Assembly (NCBI GenBank): GCA_902611605.1
Contig: CACMAH010000010.1
Span: 1-52,801, forward strand
DNA: 52,801 nt
Source: an uncultured Alphaproteobacteria bacterium
GTDB taxonomy: Bacteria; Pseudomonadota; Alphaproteobacteria; Rhodobacterales; Rhodobacteraceae
Direction of reading: 5' to 3'
Of this stretch, positions 1-11,427 are shown in pieces; positions within the stretch are counted from its first letter, which is position 1; each line of letters opens with the position of its first letter. Made by a program: the position numbers and the translations under genes. The notes under the pieces were generated by a model, which ran no database searches, was not told where the DNA came from, and saw nothing but the letters and a program-made list of their open reading frames with translations.

Positions 1-147
1 GATGCAACTGTAACTTTTAGTAATGAAAAAAATAGGAAAAATGAAAAAGGTGCTATCGTACGAATAATGTTTGAAAGAGAAAAAATTGAAGTAAATCCTG
101 ATGGTAAAAATTTAAAAGATAAGAATGGAAAAAATGAAGCTAATTAA
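1..147 (+). CDS. C-terminal end of a probable sensor histidine kinase (5' end outside window)
   Basis: The frame is open from base 1 to a TAA at 145-147 and encodes the last 48 residues of a protein. The segment GAIVRIMFERE resembles the final strand of a histidine-kinase HATPase domain, and a lysine/asparagine-rich tail follows. In many alphaproteobacteria a PAS-type sensor kinase lies just upstream of tsaE, which supports the guess. The next gene, tsaE, overlaps this one by 23 bases, suggesting translational coupling. Too little is visible to be sure of the family. Confidence 0.4.
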   Translation, partial: DATVTFSNEKNRKNEKGAIVRIMFEREKIEVNPDGKNLKDKNGKNEAN

Positions 148-652
148 GGAGGAATTATTAATAAACAGTCAAAGTTTCAAAGATATATCTTTAATTGCAA
201 AAAGATTATCTAAAATTTTAGAAATAGGAGATATTTTATTCTTAAAAGGATCAATTGGAGCTGGTAAATCTTTTTTTGCACGTTGTATAATAAGAGAGTA
301 TTTAAACATTTCAAAAGTTTATGAGGATATTCCTTCACCGACATTTAGCCTAGTTCAAACCTATGACAATATTAAACCAAAAGTATGTCATGTTGATTTA
401 TATAGAATTTCATTTTCGAGTGAACTAGAAGAAATAGGTTTGAATAATATTTATGAAAATTTTCTTACAATAGTTGAGTGGCCTGAAAGACTTGGTGAAA
501 AATTACCAGACACATTTATGCAAATTGAATTTAAAGATTGTCATAAAAATTATGACGAAAGAAACTTGAAAATAAGTTCAGTTGGTATCAATAGAAAAGA
601 TATTCGTTTTTTTCTAAAAGAATTAAAAAATGATTTTGGAGTGTTGAGTTGA
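125..652 (+). CDS. tsaE: tRNA threonylcarbamoyladenosine biosynthesis ATPase TsaE
   Basis: TsaE is the ATPase that works with TsaB and TsaD to install threonylcarbamoyl on A37 of ANN-decoding tRNAs in the cytoplasm. The 175-residue protein has the Walker A loop GSIGAGKS at about residues 42-49, the family segment PSPTFSLVQ, and the WPERLGE motif near residue 120. Length is normal for the family. Two in-frame ATGs (125 and 134) can serve as start; neither has a clear Shine-Dalgarno, as expected for a gene overlapping its upstream neighbour. Its stop at 650-652 overlaps the TTG start of sbcB. Confidence 0.93.
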   Translation: MEKMKLIKEELLINSQSFKDISLIAKRLSKILEIGDILFLKGSIGAGKSFFARCIIREYLNISKVYEDIPSPTFSLVQTYDNIKPKVCHVDLYRISFSSELEEIGLNNIYENFLTIVEWPERLGEKLPDTFMQIEFKDCHKNYDERNLKISSVGINRKDIRFFLKELKNDFGVLS

Positions 653-2136
653 GATTTATATTTTATGATTTTGAAACTACAGGACGGAATTATAATTGGG
701 ATCAAATTATTCAAGTAGGAGCAGTAATAACAAATGAAACATTAGAAGAAATAGATAACTTTGAATGTTCCTGCATATTAAAACCAGGTGTAGTCCCTGA
801 GCCTGCAGCTTTATTAGTAAATAAAAGAATTCCAGGAGAGCACACAAATTTGTCACATTATAATTTGGTGAAGTTGATGTGGAAAAAATTTAATCAATGG
901 ATTGAAGAATACGGTCCATTAGCATTTTTTGGATATAATTCAATAAATTTTGATGAAGAATTTTTAAGAAGAACATTTTATAAAAATCTTTTTCCACCTT
1001 TTTTAACAAGTTCAACTAATTATGGTGTGTCAAATAAGAGAGGAGATATTATAAACTTGGCAAGATCTGCAAATCATTTCTACCCTGGTACTTTAAAAAC
1101 TTCTTTTAATGAAAAAGGTAAGGAAATCTTTAAATTGGAACAACTTGCCAGTGATAATATTATATCTGATCAAGGAAATAATTTAACATTTCATGATGCA
1201 CTAGATGATACTAGAGCAACTATAGGCATAGCCAAAATAATCAAAAATAAAGCGCCTATTTTATGGGAGTCAGGTTTAAAAACTATGAGTAAAATTGAAG
1301 CTCTTGATTTTATCAAAGAGGAAGAATTTGTAATTTCAGCAGAGTTTTATTTTGGATTGACGCGTTTCTATGTAGTTTCTTATATCTGCGAAGATACAAA
1401 TGGTAATATAAAAGCTTTTGATTTAAGGAATGACCCTATACAATTTATGAGATTAGGAGATAATGAATTTAAAGAAATTATAAATAATACTACTCCTAAA
1501 ATATTGAGAACTGTTATAAAGAATAAGCATCCAATCCTTATGAAAGGTGAATTTGCAAATGCAGTTATTGGATATGAGACTATTGGTTTTGACGAATTAA
1601 AAAGGAGAGCTAAATTTCTTAGTGAGAATAATGAAATATTATCTAAACTAAAGAGATTTATTATGGATGATCAAAAAGAATATAAAATAGATCAACTGGA
1701 TAAAGAGCCTGAAGAATCTATATATGCATATGGATTCGCTAATAAATCTCAAAAATTGTTAATGCAAGAATTTCATGAAGAAAGTTGGGAAAAAAAGCTT
1801 GAAATTTCAAAAAAATTTATCGATCTCACAACTCAAGACTTTAATTCAATGCAGAGAGGAAAAATTTATAGTGAATTTTCAAAAATATTATTATTTGAAG
1901 AAAATCAAAACATTTTAGAAAAAGATGAAAAGGCGAGAATAAAAAAAAAATTAGCAGATAGAGTTTTTTATCCTGATACCGATACAGTTAAATCACCATG
2001 GAATAATATTAATAGAGCATTTATGGAAATAGAAAATCTTGGAGCCAAACTTGAAGATGAAGGAAAGGTAGAAGATTTAAAATTTTTATATAAAATAAAA
2101 GATCTTTTAGAAAATATTGAAAATGAATTTAAATAA
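649..2136 (+). CDS. sbcB: Exodeoxyribonuclease I (ExoI, SbcB)
   Basis: ExoI is a 3'-5' exonuclease on single-stranded DNA used in recombination and mismatch repair. At 495 residues it has the usual length. It starts with the DEDDh Exo I motif (FYDFETTG, D7 and E9), has the Exo II region GYNSINFDEEF near residue 105 and the Exo III segment HDALDDTRAT near residue 183, and ends with the helical ExoI C-terminal region. The start is TTG at 649-651, interlocked with the tsaE TGA. It sits between tsaE and trxA, where many alphaproteobacteria carry addB and addA, so recombination enzymology here may differ from theirs. Confidence 0.92.
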   Translation: MRFIFYDFETTGRNYNWDQIIQVGAVITNETLEEIDNFECSCILKPGVVPEPAALLVNKRIPGEHTNLSHYNLVKLMWKKFNQWIEEYGPLAFFGYNSINFDEEFLRRTFYKNLFPPFLTSSTNYGVSNKRGDIINLARSANHFYPGTLKTSFNEKGKEIFKLEQLASDNIISDQGNNLTFHDALDDTRATIGIAKIIKNKAPILWESGLKTMSKIEALDFIKEEEFVISAEFYFGLTRFYVVSYICEDTNGNIKAFDLRNDPIQFMRLGDNEFKEIINNTTPKILRTVIKNKHPILMKGEFANAVIGYETIGFDELKRRAKFLSENNEILSKLKRFIMDDQKEYKIDQLDKEPEESIYAYGFANKSQKLLMQEFHEESWEKKLEISKKFIDLTTQDFNSMQRGKIYSEFSKILLFEENQNILEKDEKARIKKKLADRVFYPDTDTVKSPWNNINRAFMEIENLGAKLEDEGKVEDLKFLYKIKDLLENIENEFK

Positions 2137-2179
2137 CCTTATTTAAGTACTATACTACAATTTAACCCAGGATAATATT

Positions 2180-2500
2180 ATGGCAATTACACAAGTAACA
2201 GATGAAAATTTTGATGACAAAGTGATTGGATCAAAACTACCAGTTGTGGTTGATTTTTGGGCTGAGTGGTGTGGACCTTGCAAACAAATAGCTCCTGCCC
2301 TGGAAGAATTAGCATCCGAGTATGAAGGTGAAATTACAATAGCCAAGGTAAATGTCGATGAAAATCCAGTATCACCTAGTAAATTTGGCGTTCGTGGGAT
2401 ACCTGCATTATTTCTATTCAAAAATGGTGAAATGGTGTCTTCTAAAGTTGGCGCTTCTCCCAAAGCTTCTTTGCAAAGTTGGATTGAAGAAAATAAATAA
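2180..2500 (+). CDS. trxA: Thioredoxin 1
   Basis: This 106-residue protein is a single thioredoxin domain. The redox motif WCGPC (C31, C34) follows the strand [10 protein letters not shown], and the cis-proline loop is GIPALFLF. It is a cytoplasmic protein-disulfide reductase that uses thioredoxin reductase. The ATG at 2180 gives the typical TrxA length. It lies downstream of sbcB in the same direction and is convergent with folC after a 14-base gap, the same trxA/folC arrangement seen in other alphaproteobacteria. Confidence 0.97.
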   Translation: MAITQVTDENFDDKVIGSKLPVVVDFWAEWCGPCKQIAPALEELASEYEGEITIAKVNVDENPVSPSKFGVRGIPALFLFKNGEMVSSKVGASPKASLQSWIEENK

Positions 2501-2514
2501 TAATTATTGATTTA

Positions 2515-3738
2515 TTAATTTTTTTCCAGAAATGACCCTACTAAATAAAGTGATCCCGTAATCAGTATTATTTTTGGAATGTATGTTTTTTCATTGTATA
2601 CAATTTGTAATGCCTTTTCCAGACTTTCAGTGACTTGAGAATTAATATCAAGAGACTTAGTTTTTTCAAAAATATCTTTGGCATCGTATGAGTTTTTTTG
2701 TTGAGGTATTTTAATTGCAATTAATTTGTAAATATATGGTTTTATTGGCTTAAGAAAACCTTCAACGTCCTTGTTGTTCATCATTCCTAGTATGATATAA
2801 AATTTAATCTTTTCGAAATTTTTCACCCATTTTGATAATGCTATTCCTGCTGATTTATTATGACCACCATCTAAAAATACTTCTCCATTAGGTTCTGAAT
2901 TTTTAGGTATTAATTTACCTTTTTCTATTTTCTGTAATCTTCCTTGCCAAGAAACCTTGGTTAGCGCATCAACTAGGTTTTTTTTTCTACATTTTAATTC
3001 TATAAGTGCAGCAATTGAAACTGAGGCATTTTCTATTTGATGGATTCCATTAAGCAATGGGATTGGAAGTTTTATTTTTTTTCTTTTTGTTATAAATAAA
3101 AAAGAATTTTTACAGTATTTTGCCTTAAAATCATTTCCATATATATATGTTTTACAATCAACCTTATTTGCTTCATTTTTTATAACTTTTAGGGCAGCAT
3201 TTTTTTGTTTTGAAATAATCACTTTTGAATTCTCTTTAATGATACCACTTTTTTCAAAGGCAATTTTTTTTATGTTATTACCTAAAAATTCCTGATGATC
3301 CATAGAAATTGGAGTTATAATGCTTAATAAAGGACTTTTAATAACATTGGTAGAATCCAATCTACCTCCCAAGCCAACTTCTAAAATTGTCCAATGAGCC
3401 TTTTCTCTTGAGAATGCTAAGAAAGCAACTGCTGTGATTAGTTCAAAAAAACTCAGGTCATTGTTACCATTGGCTTTTACACATTCCTCTAATAAGACAT
3501 TAAAGTGTTTTAAGTCAATTTTTTTTCCAGCTATTAAAATTCTTTCTGTTATGTCTACTAAATGTGGTGAAGTAAAAACGTGTACTTTATCACCTCTGGA
3601 TTCTAGTCCTGCTTTTATAAATGCTACTGTAGAACCTTTTCCGTTTGTCCCTGCAATATGAATTACAGGAGGTAAGGATTCATGAGGATTTCCAATTTTG
3701 TTTAAAAGCTTTGAAATTCTTAATTTATTTAAACCCAA
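2515..3738 (-). CDS. folC: Bifunctional dihydrofolate synthase / folylpolyglutamate synthase
   Basis: FolC adds glutamate to dihydropteroate and polyglutamylates folates. Near the N-terminus is the P-loop AGTNGKGSTV, followed by the family segment FTSPHL and HQEFLG. The coordinates use the TTG at 3738, giving 407 residues, but this start cuts into the normal N-terminus. The frame stays open without ATG or GTG to a TAA at 3829-3831, and the extra residues (CKKILNNFPKRLGLNKLR) align with the usual N-terminal helix. A CTG at 3805-3807, about 10 bases after an AAGGA, is the best longer start. An ATG five bases after that AAGGA is in another frame and stops after five codons. It is probably co-transcribed with accD. 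Confidence 0.9.
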   Translation of the reverse strand: MGLNKLRISKLLNKIGNPHESLPPVIHIAGTNGKGSTVAFIKAGLESRGDKVHVFTSPHLVDITERILIAGKKIDLKHFNVLLEECVKANGNNDLSFFELITAVAFLAFSREKAHWTILEVGLGGRLDSTNVIKSPLLSIITPISMDHQEFLGNNIKKIAFEKSGIIKENSKVIISKQKNAALKVIKNEANKVDCKTYIYGNDFKAKYCKNSFLFITKRKKIKLPIPLLNGIHQIENASVSIAALIELKCRKKNLVDALTKVSWQGRLQKIEKGKLIPKNSEPNGEVFLDGGHNKSAGIALSKWVKNFEKIKFYIILGMMNNKDVEGFLKPIKPYIYKLIAIKIPQQKNSYDAKDIFEKTKSLDINSQVTESLEKALQIVYNEKTYIPKIILITGSLYLVGSFLEKN

Positions 3739-3844
3739 TCTTTTTGGGAAATTATTTAAGATTTTTTTACAATAGTTTTTTTCTTTTACATTAACTAAAT
3801 TTGACAGTGCATAAAATTCCTTTTTTATTTAAAAAGTATATAAA

Positions 3845-4744
3845 TCAAGAATTGATTTCGTCTATATCTTTTTTAATATCACCTCTGATAGCACGAGGTT
3901 TTTTCATAAGTATATGTAATAAAAGTATAAGTTCATCCCTTATTTTGTCCCTACTAGTAACCATATCAATCATACCATGATCAAGTAAATATTCGGATTT
4001 CTGAAAACCATCAGGTAATTTTTCGCCAATTGTTTGTTCTATTACTCTGGGACCAGCAAAACATATAAGTGCGTTTGGTTCTGCAATTGTTATATCTCCT
4101 AGCATTGCATAGGAGGCAGTAACACCTCCAGTAGTGGGATTTGTTAAGACTACAATATAGGGTAATTTTGCTTCTTTTAATGATTGAATAGCAACAGTGG
4201 ACCTTGGCATTTGCATAAGTGAAAGAATACTTTCTTGCATTCTAGCTCCACCAGCTGCTGCAAACATTACAAAAGGTGTTTTAAATTTTATACAATTATT
4301 TACTCCTGCAATTATACTATTACCTACTGACATGCCCATTGATCCACCCATAAATAAAAAATTTTGAACGGCTACAGTTACTTTTAACCTACCTATATCT
4401 CCAACAGTCAGTAGCATGGCGTCTTTTTCACCAGTCTTTTTTCTTGTTTCTTTCATTCTATCCGTATATTTTTTTGTATCTTTAAAATTTAAAGGATCCT
4501 CGATAACATCCTCATAATCAATTCTTGAGTAAATACCACCATCAAAGAGGTTTAATAACCTTTCTTTAGGAGGAATAAGCATATGGTGTCCACATCCATT
4601 ACATACACACAAAGCATCTTTTACTTCCCTATGGAAAAGCATCATTCCACAATTTGGACATTTTTGCCAAAGATTTTCTGGCGTATCTTTTTTAGAAAAA
4701 ATAGCGTTAATTTTAGGTCGAACGTAGTTTGAGATCCAATTCAT
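3845..4744 (-). CDS. accD: Acetyl-CoA carboxylase carboxyltransferase subunit beta
   Basis: AccD with AccA forms the carboxyltransferase that moves CO2 from biotin to acetyl-CoA, the first step of fatty acid synthesis. The 299-residue protein has the N-terminal zinc ribbon (C29, C32, C48, C51) and a crotonase-fold carboxyltransferase domain with GGSMGMSVG, AAGGARMQE and NPTTGGVTASYAMLGD. It is transcribed toward folC. Many alphaproteobacteria have trpA/trpB on the other side of accD; here a divergent lipoprotein gene lies there instead. Confidence 0.97.
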   Translation of the reverse strand: MNWISNYVRPKINAIFSKKDTPENLWQKCPNCGMMLFHREVKDALCVCNGCGHHMLIPPKERLLNLFDGGIYSRIDYEDVIEDPLNFKDTKKYTDRMKETRKKTGEKDAMLLTVGDIGRLKVTVAVQNFLFMGGSMGMSVGNSIIAGVNNCIKFKTPFVMFAAAGGARMQESILSLMQMPRSTVAIQSLKEAKLPYIVVLTNPTTGGVTASYAMLGDITIAEPNALICFAGPRVIEQTIGEKLPDGFQKSEYLLDHGMIDMVTSRDKIRDELILLLHILMKKPRAIRGDIKKDIDEINS

Positions 4745-4910
4745 TTTTTTCCTTCAAAAATATTTTTTTATAAATTTATAGAATAATTCAAAAACATATA
4801 TACATTTATAAAATGTACAAATAATAATTAATTAGACATATATTCAACATAAAGTTTATATACCAACTGAAAAATAAAAAAAAGGGTGTAAAAGTTTTTA
4901 CAAAAATATC

Positions 4911-5522
4911 ATGCTATTGAAAATTATAAAAAACTTTCTTCCTATCAGCCTTTTATTAATGTCTTGTGTTAATAATCAAGTAAGTGATATTCAAAAATCT
5001 GCTAATTATAGTTTAGATGATTATCAAATAACTATAAAATCAACTAAAGAATTTTGTCTTAATAGTGATTTAACCCAAGAAAAAAATAATAGCTTGGTTT
5101 TAATTCTCACGGAATGTATCACAAACCGAAATTCAAATCAATTAATCAGAAGACCCATATCATCTATAATTACTGTAAGATTTCAACAGGAATCTGTATT
5201 GAATTCGTATTCAAAAATTTCAGATCTTATAAAAAGTAATGATGTTAAATTAAATAAGATATTTAATATGAATGGTCAAAAAATTATCAAATCTTATCAA
5301 AAAGGAAATACTCTTTACATGTCAATGTCTACAAAAAAAATGAACGATACTCTTAATACGGGAAGTAAGTTTTGGAAAGCATTAAGTCTTTATGATAATA
5401 TTTTAATTTCAGCAAGTGCATATGGTTTTTCTAAAAAAAATAGTAATTACTCTTCTTACAGAAAACTTGAGGAAAAATTAAAGTCTGTAGTTAATTCGAT
5501 TGAAATAAATAAAAGTACTTAA
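4911..5522 (+). CDS. Putative lipoprotein of unknown function
   Basis: I do not recognise a family. The 203-residue product starts with a short basic segment and a hydrophobic stretch ending in LLLMSC, a plausible lipobox with the acylated cysteine near residue 19, so it is likely an envelope lipoprotein. The mature part is rich in Ser, Asn and Lys, with no visible catalytic motif. It is divergent from accD across 166 bases of very AT-rich DNA and 39 bases upstream of the fadH-like gene. Confidence 0.6.
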   Translation: MLLKIIKNFLPISLLLMSCVNNQVSDIQKSANYSLDDYQITIKSTKEFCLNSDLTQEKNNSLVLILTECITNRNSNQLIRRPISSIITVRFQQESVLNSYSKISDLIKSNDVKLNKIFNMNGQKIIKSYQKGNTLYMSMSTKKMNDTLNTGSKFWKALSLYDNILISASAYGFSKKNSNYSSYRKLEEKLKSVVNSIEINKST

Positions 5523-5546
5523 AAAAGTTTTAGGTTTAAACACTAA

Positions 5547-8569
<3,023 letters not shown>

Positions 8570-8623
8570 GGTTGATGAATTGTTTTAAAATATTAAATAT
8601 CAATAAAGTTGTAGGAATATACT

Positions 8624-9364
8624 ATGAAAAAAAATGCTGAAGTAGACAAGGACGAAATTTCTAAGTTTGAATCTATGGCCACTGAATGGTGGAATCCTAA
8701 TGGAAAATTTAAACCACTGCATATGCTCAACCCCTGTCGTCTAGAATATATTGTAGATCAAATTAAAATACATTTTAATTGTGACTATGATAGTCTAGAG
8801 CCTTTTAAAAAATTAAGGATTTTAGATATTGGTTGTGGTGGTGGTTTATTAACAGAACCTATGGCTCGGTTAGGTGCATCTGTAGTTGGTGTGGATCCAG
8901 TAGAAAAAAATATTAAAGTTGCAAAGTTACATTCAGAAAAGTCTGGTTTAAAAATAGATTATAGAATCTCTACAGCTGAAAAACTTTTAGCTAAAAAAGA
9001 GATTTTTGATGTAGTTTTAAATATGGAAGTGGTCGAACACGTTCCAGAACCAAAAAGTTATCTTCTAACCTGCTCTAGCCTTATAAAGAAAAATGGTTTA
9101 ATGATTTGTTCTACAATAAACAGAAATTATAAAAGCTATTTGTGGGCAATTATTGGAGCTGAATATATAATGAAATGGCTTCCAAAAAAAACTCATGATT
9201 GGAATAAGTTTATTAAACCTGAAGAATTATTTAATTACATTGAACAATCCAATTTAAAAGTAATTGACAAAAGAGGTTTCGTTTTTAATTTTTTTAAGTG
9301 GAATTGGAATTTATCTCATCAAGATCTTTCTGTGAATTTCGTTATCTCTTCTATAAAAAATTAA
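8624..9364 (+). CDS. ubiG: Ubiquinone biosynthesis O-methyltransferase UbiG
   Basis: UbiG performs both O-methylations of the ubiquinone head group. The 246-residue class I SAM methyltransferase begins with the family signature [19 protein letters not shown]. Motif I is [19 protein letters not shown], and the C-terminal [12 protein letters not shown] segment is typical. The start ATG gives normal length. It ends one base short of the convergent unknown gene. Confidence 0.95.
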   Translation: MKKNAEVDKDEISKFESMATEWWNPNGKFKPLHMLNPCRLEYIVDQIKIHFNCDYDSLEPFKKLRILDIGCGGGLLTEPMARLGASVVGVDPVEKNIKVAKLHSEKSGLKIDYRISTAEKLLAKKEIFDVVLNMEVVEHVPEPKSYLLTCSSLIKKNGLMICSTINRNYKSYLWAIIGAEYIMKWLPKKTHDWNKFIKPEELFNYIEQSNLKVIDKRGFVFNFFKWNWNLSHQDLSVNFVISSIKN

Positions 9365-9365
9365 T

Positions 9366-10094
9366 CTAAATTTCTTTCTGAATAGAAGATAACCATAATT
9401 CATCAATTAATTTAATTTCTTTGTGGTCAAATTTATCCATTTGTTTCCAGTATTTTCCATCTGGTATAAAATAACCAGTTTTTTTTTCTTTTTGTAATGC
9501 TAAATTAATTTTTTCCTCTTTAAACTTGTTGGAGTGTATTTTAAATGCATTGTCTAAGTCATTAACATTTACTTTGGGAAAAGTAAGATTGCTTTCCAAT
9601 ATATTTGATAAGTTAAGGATCTTACATTTATTTAAAAATGCAATTGCTTCCAACCTTGCAGATTTTGCTAATAAATTATTTAATGTTTTATCTTTCCTAA
9701 GAGGGTCTGCTTTGCCTTTTCCATAAAAGTGAGTTTTTTCTCCTGTGTAAACCATATCACAGCCAGTATAACATATTATTTGAGGTTTAAACTTATATAG
9801 AACCCAATATCCGGCCGTAAAAGCCATAGTACCTCCAGCATATACAAAACCACCAAAGTGATTTTGTGCTTTAACATATTCTTCCGAAGAATGCAGAGTT
9901 TGTGTTTTGCTAGATTTTGGTCTTTTATGTTCTGGAAAATCTTCTGGATAAATACAATTAGTCCAATCTTTTCTTACTTTCCAAGCGTTATTTATAGCTA
10001 CAATTTTATCAAATGAAATATTTTTCCATTTAGTTGCATTTACAGAATCTGGAGCACTTCCAATTATCAGTATTTTTTTTGTCTTCCCAATCAT
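9366..10094 (-). CDS. Unknown protein with a possible glycosyltransferase-like N-terminus
   Basis: I do not recognise this 242-residue protein with confidence. It opens with KKILIIGSAPDS and DKIVAINNAWKV, a beta-strand/loop pattern that recalls the nucleotide-sugar site of DUF115 and bacterial sialyltransferase-like proteins. A central FGGFVYAGGTMAFTAGYW and CYTGCDMVYTGEKTHFYG look conserved. There is no signal peptide or membrane segment. It directly follows the marR gene (no gap), so the two may be one transcript. The glycosyltransferase link is inference. Confidence 0.55.
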   Translation of the reverse strand: MIGKTKKILIIGSAPDSVNATKWKNISFDKIVAINNAWKVRKDWTNCIYPEDFPEHKRPKSSKTQTLHSSEEYVKAQNHFGGFVYAGGTMAFTAGYWVLYKFKPQIICYTGCDMVYTGEKTHFYGKGKADPLRKDKTLNNLLAKSARLEAIAFLNKCKILNLSNILESNLTFPKVNVNDLDNAFKIHSNKFKEEKINLALQKEKKTGYFIPDGKYWKQMDKFDHKEIKLIDELWLSSIQKEI

Positions 10095-10535
10095 TTAATT
10101 TATTAAAATATTCCTAAGCTCTCTAATAATTGGTAAAGCTAAATCTGCTTTTTCTTTACCAAGTTTACTAATTACTTTATCCAAAATTGGTGTAATGGAT
10201 TTTATAGCCTCGCGTTGAGCTTCTGCTCCAGCTTTACTAATTTTAACTTGTTTTTTTCTAGCATCATTCCAATCTGGTCTTATATTGATATACCCAGATG
10301 CTTCTAATTTCGAAAGTGTATTAGTCATAGCGCCCTTTGTCACATGAAAACTTTTAGCTAACTGCATGGGGGTCTTTTCATTTTGTATAGAAGATAAATG
10401 GTTTAATACTGATAAATGAGAAATAGCCATATTATCAGGCAAGATTTTTGAAATTTGAGCTCTTATTAATTGATCAATAGTTGAGATTTCAGAAAATAAG
10501 ATCAGAGGAGCCAAATTATTTGATATTTTTTTCAT
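10095..10535 (-). CDS. MarR-family transcriptional regulator
   Basis: The 146-residue protein is a winged-helix MarR regulator. The recognition region TPMQLAKSFHVTKGAMTNTLSKLEASGYI is followed by the wing NDARKKQVKIS, with the usual helical dimerisation parts at both ends. It would bind DNA as a dimer, often near its own gene. The ligand and targets are unknown. It sits immediately upstream of the unknown 242-residue gene. Confidence 0.88.
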   Translation of the reverse strand: MKKISNNLAPLILFSEISTIDQLIRAQISKILPDNMAISHLSVLNHLSSIQNEKTPMQLAKSFHVTKGAMTNTLSKLEASGYINIRPDWNDARKKQVKISKAGAEAQREAIKSITPILDKVISKLGKEKADLALPIIRELRNILIN

Positions 10536-10597
10536 TTATATAATTTGAAATCATTACTTATATCATAGGCTATAATATCTTTGAAAATTTGCAACAT

Positions 10598-11368
10598 TTA
10601 ATCATTTTTTAATCTTAGTACACGATAGCCTGGATTATTCCCTAAATCACAAAGTATTTTTCCATTAGGATTTATAATTAATGAGTGGCCCCAAGTTTTT
10701 CTTGTGGAAGTATTTTGCCCACATTGAGCTGGAGCAAGAATATAAATCTTATTTTCTATAGCACGTGCTTTTACTAAAGTCTCCCAGTGATCCTGTCCAG
10801 TTTTCGTAGTAAAAGCAGATGGAATACAAATTATATCAGCACCACTTTCTTTGAGTTTACTAAATAAGTATGGAAATCTTATATCATAACATATAGTAAG
10901 ACCAATATTAGCAAATGGTGTTTTTGCCAGTACCGTATTTTTACCAGGCATAAATTTTTTTGATTCTCTATAAGTTTCTTTACTATCTATAATCGCATCA
11001 AACATATGAATTTTGTCGTATCTTGCTATAATTCTACCATTTGGATTTACTAGAATAGATCTATTAACAAATTTTTCTTGTCCAAATTTTTTTATTTTTA
11101 GTATGACTGATCCAATTAATGACCAAACTTTAAATTTACTACATGAATTTTTCACTGTATTGATAATAGGGTCTTCTTTCTCAAATTTTATAGATTTTTT
11201 TTTAAGTTCTCTATTTGTGGAGATGAAATTTGAAACTTCAGGACTTAAAATAAAATTAGCGCCATCTTTTAAGCATTGGTTGAAATAATAATCCATTTGA
11301 TTACAGTTATCTTGTAAATTATCATTTGAAGTTAACTGTATTATTCCTATTTTTATATCTGGATCCAT
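10598..11368 (-). CDS. Carbon-nitrogen hydrolase (Nit1/Nit2-like amidase)
   Basis: This nitrilase-superfamily amidase is 256 residues long. The catalytic triad is visible: E44 (SPEVSNF), K119 (YDKIHMF) and C160 (TICYDIRFPY). The YDKIHMFD and GHSLIINPNGKIL segments match the Nit branch, whose members hydrolyse deaminated glutathione or omega-amides. In many alphaproteobacteria such a gene lies near ubiG and a BioC-like methyltransferase; both are close here, with the usual intervening genes (grxC, DUF1178) absent. It is divergent from the methyltransferase-like gene across 59 bases. Confidence 0.88.
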   Translation of the reverse strand: MDPDIKIGIIQLTSNDNLQDNCNQMDYYFNQCLKDGANFILSPEVSNFISTNRELKKKSIKFEKEDPIINTVKNSCSKFKVWSLIGSVILKIKKFGQEKFVNRSILVNPNGRIIARYDKIHMFDAIIDSKETYRESKKFMPGKNTVLAKTPFANIGLTICYDIRFPYLFSKLKESGADIICIPSAFTTKTGQDHWETLVKARAIENKIYILAPAQCGQNTSTRKTWGHSLIINPNGKILCDLGNNPGYRVLRLKND

Positions 11369-11427
11369 TTAAAAAAACTTCTTAGTATTACTCTTTATTT
11401 AGATAAATTTTTATAAATTATCATCTC

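Noticed and set aside
2155-2463. 102-residue frame antisense to trxA
   Set aside because: It covers the thioredoxin gene on the other strand and resembles no protein family.
4745-4910. Possible promoter or riboswitch between accD and the lipoprotein gene
   Set aside because: Only A/T runs and a short GTAAAA/TTTTAC dyad are visible; no -35/-10 pair or conserved RNA fold could be supported.
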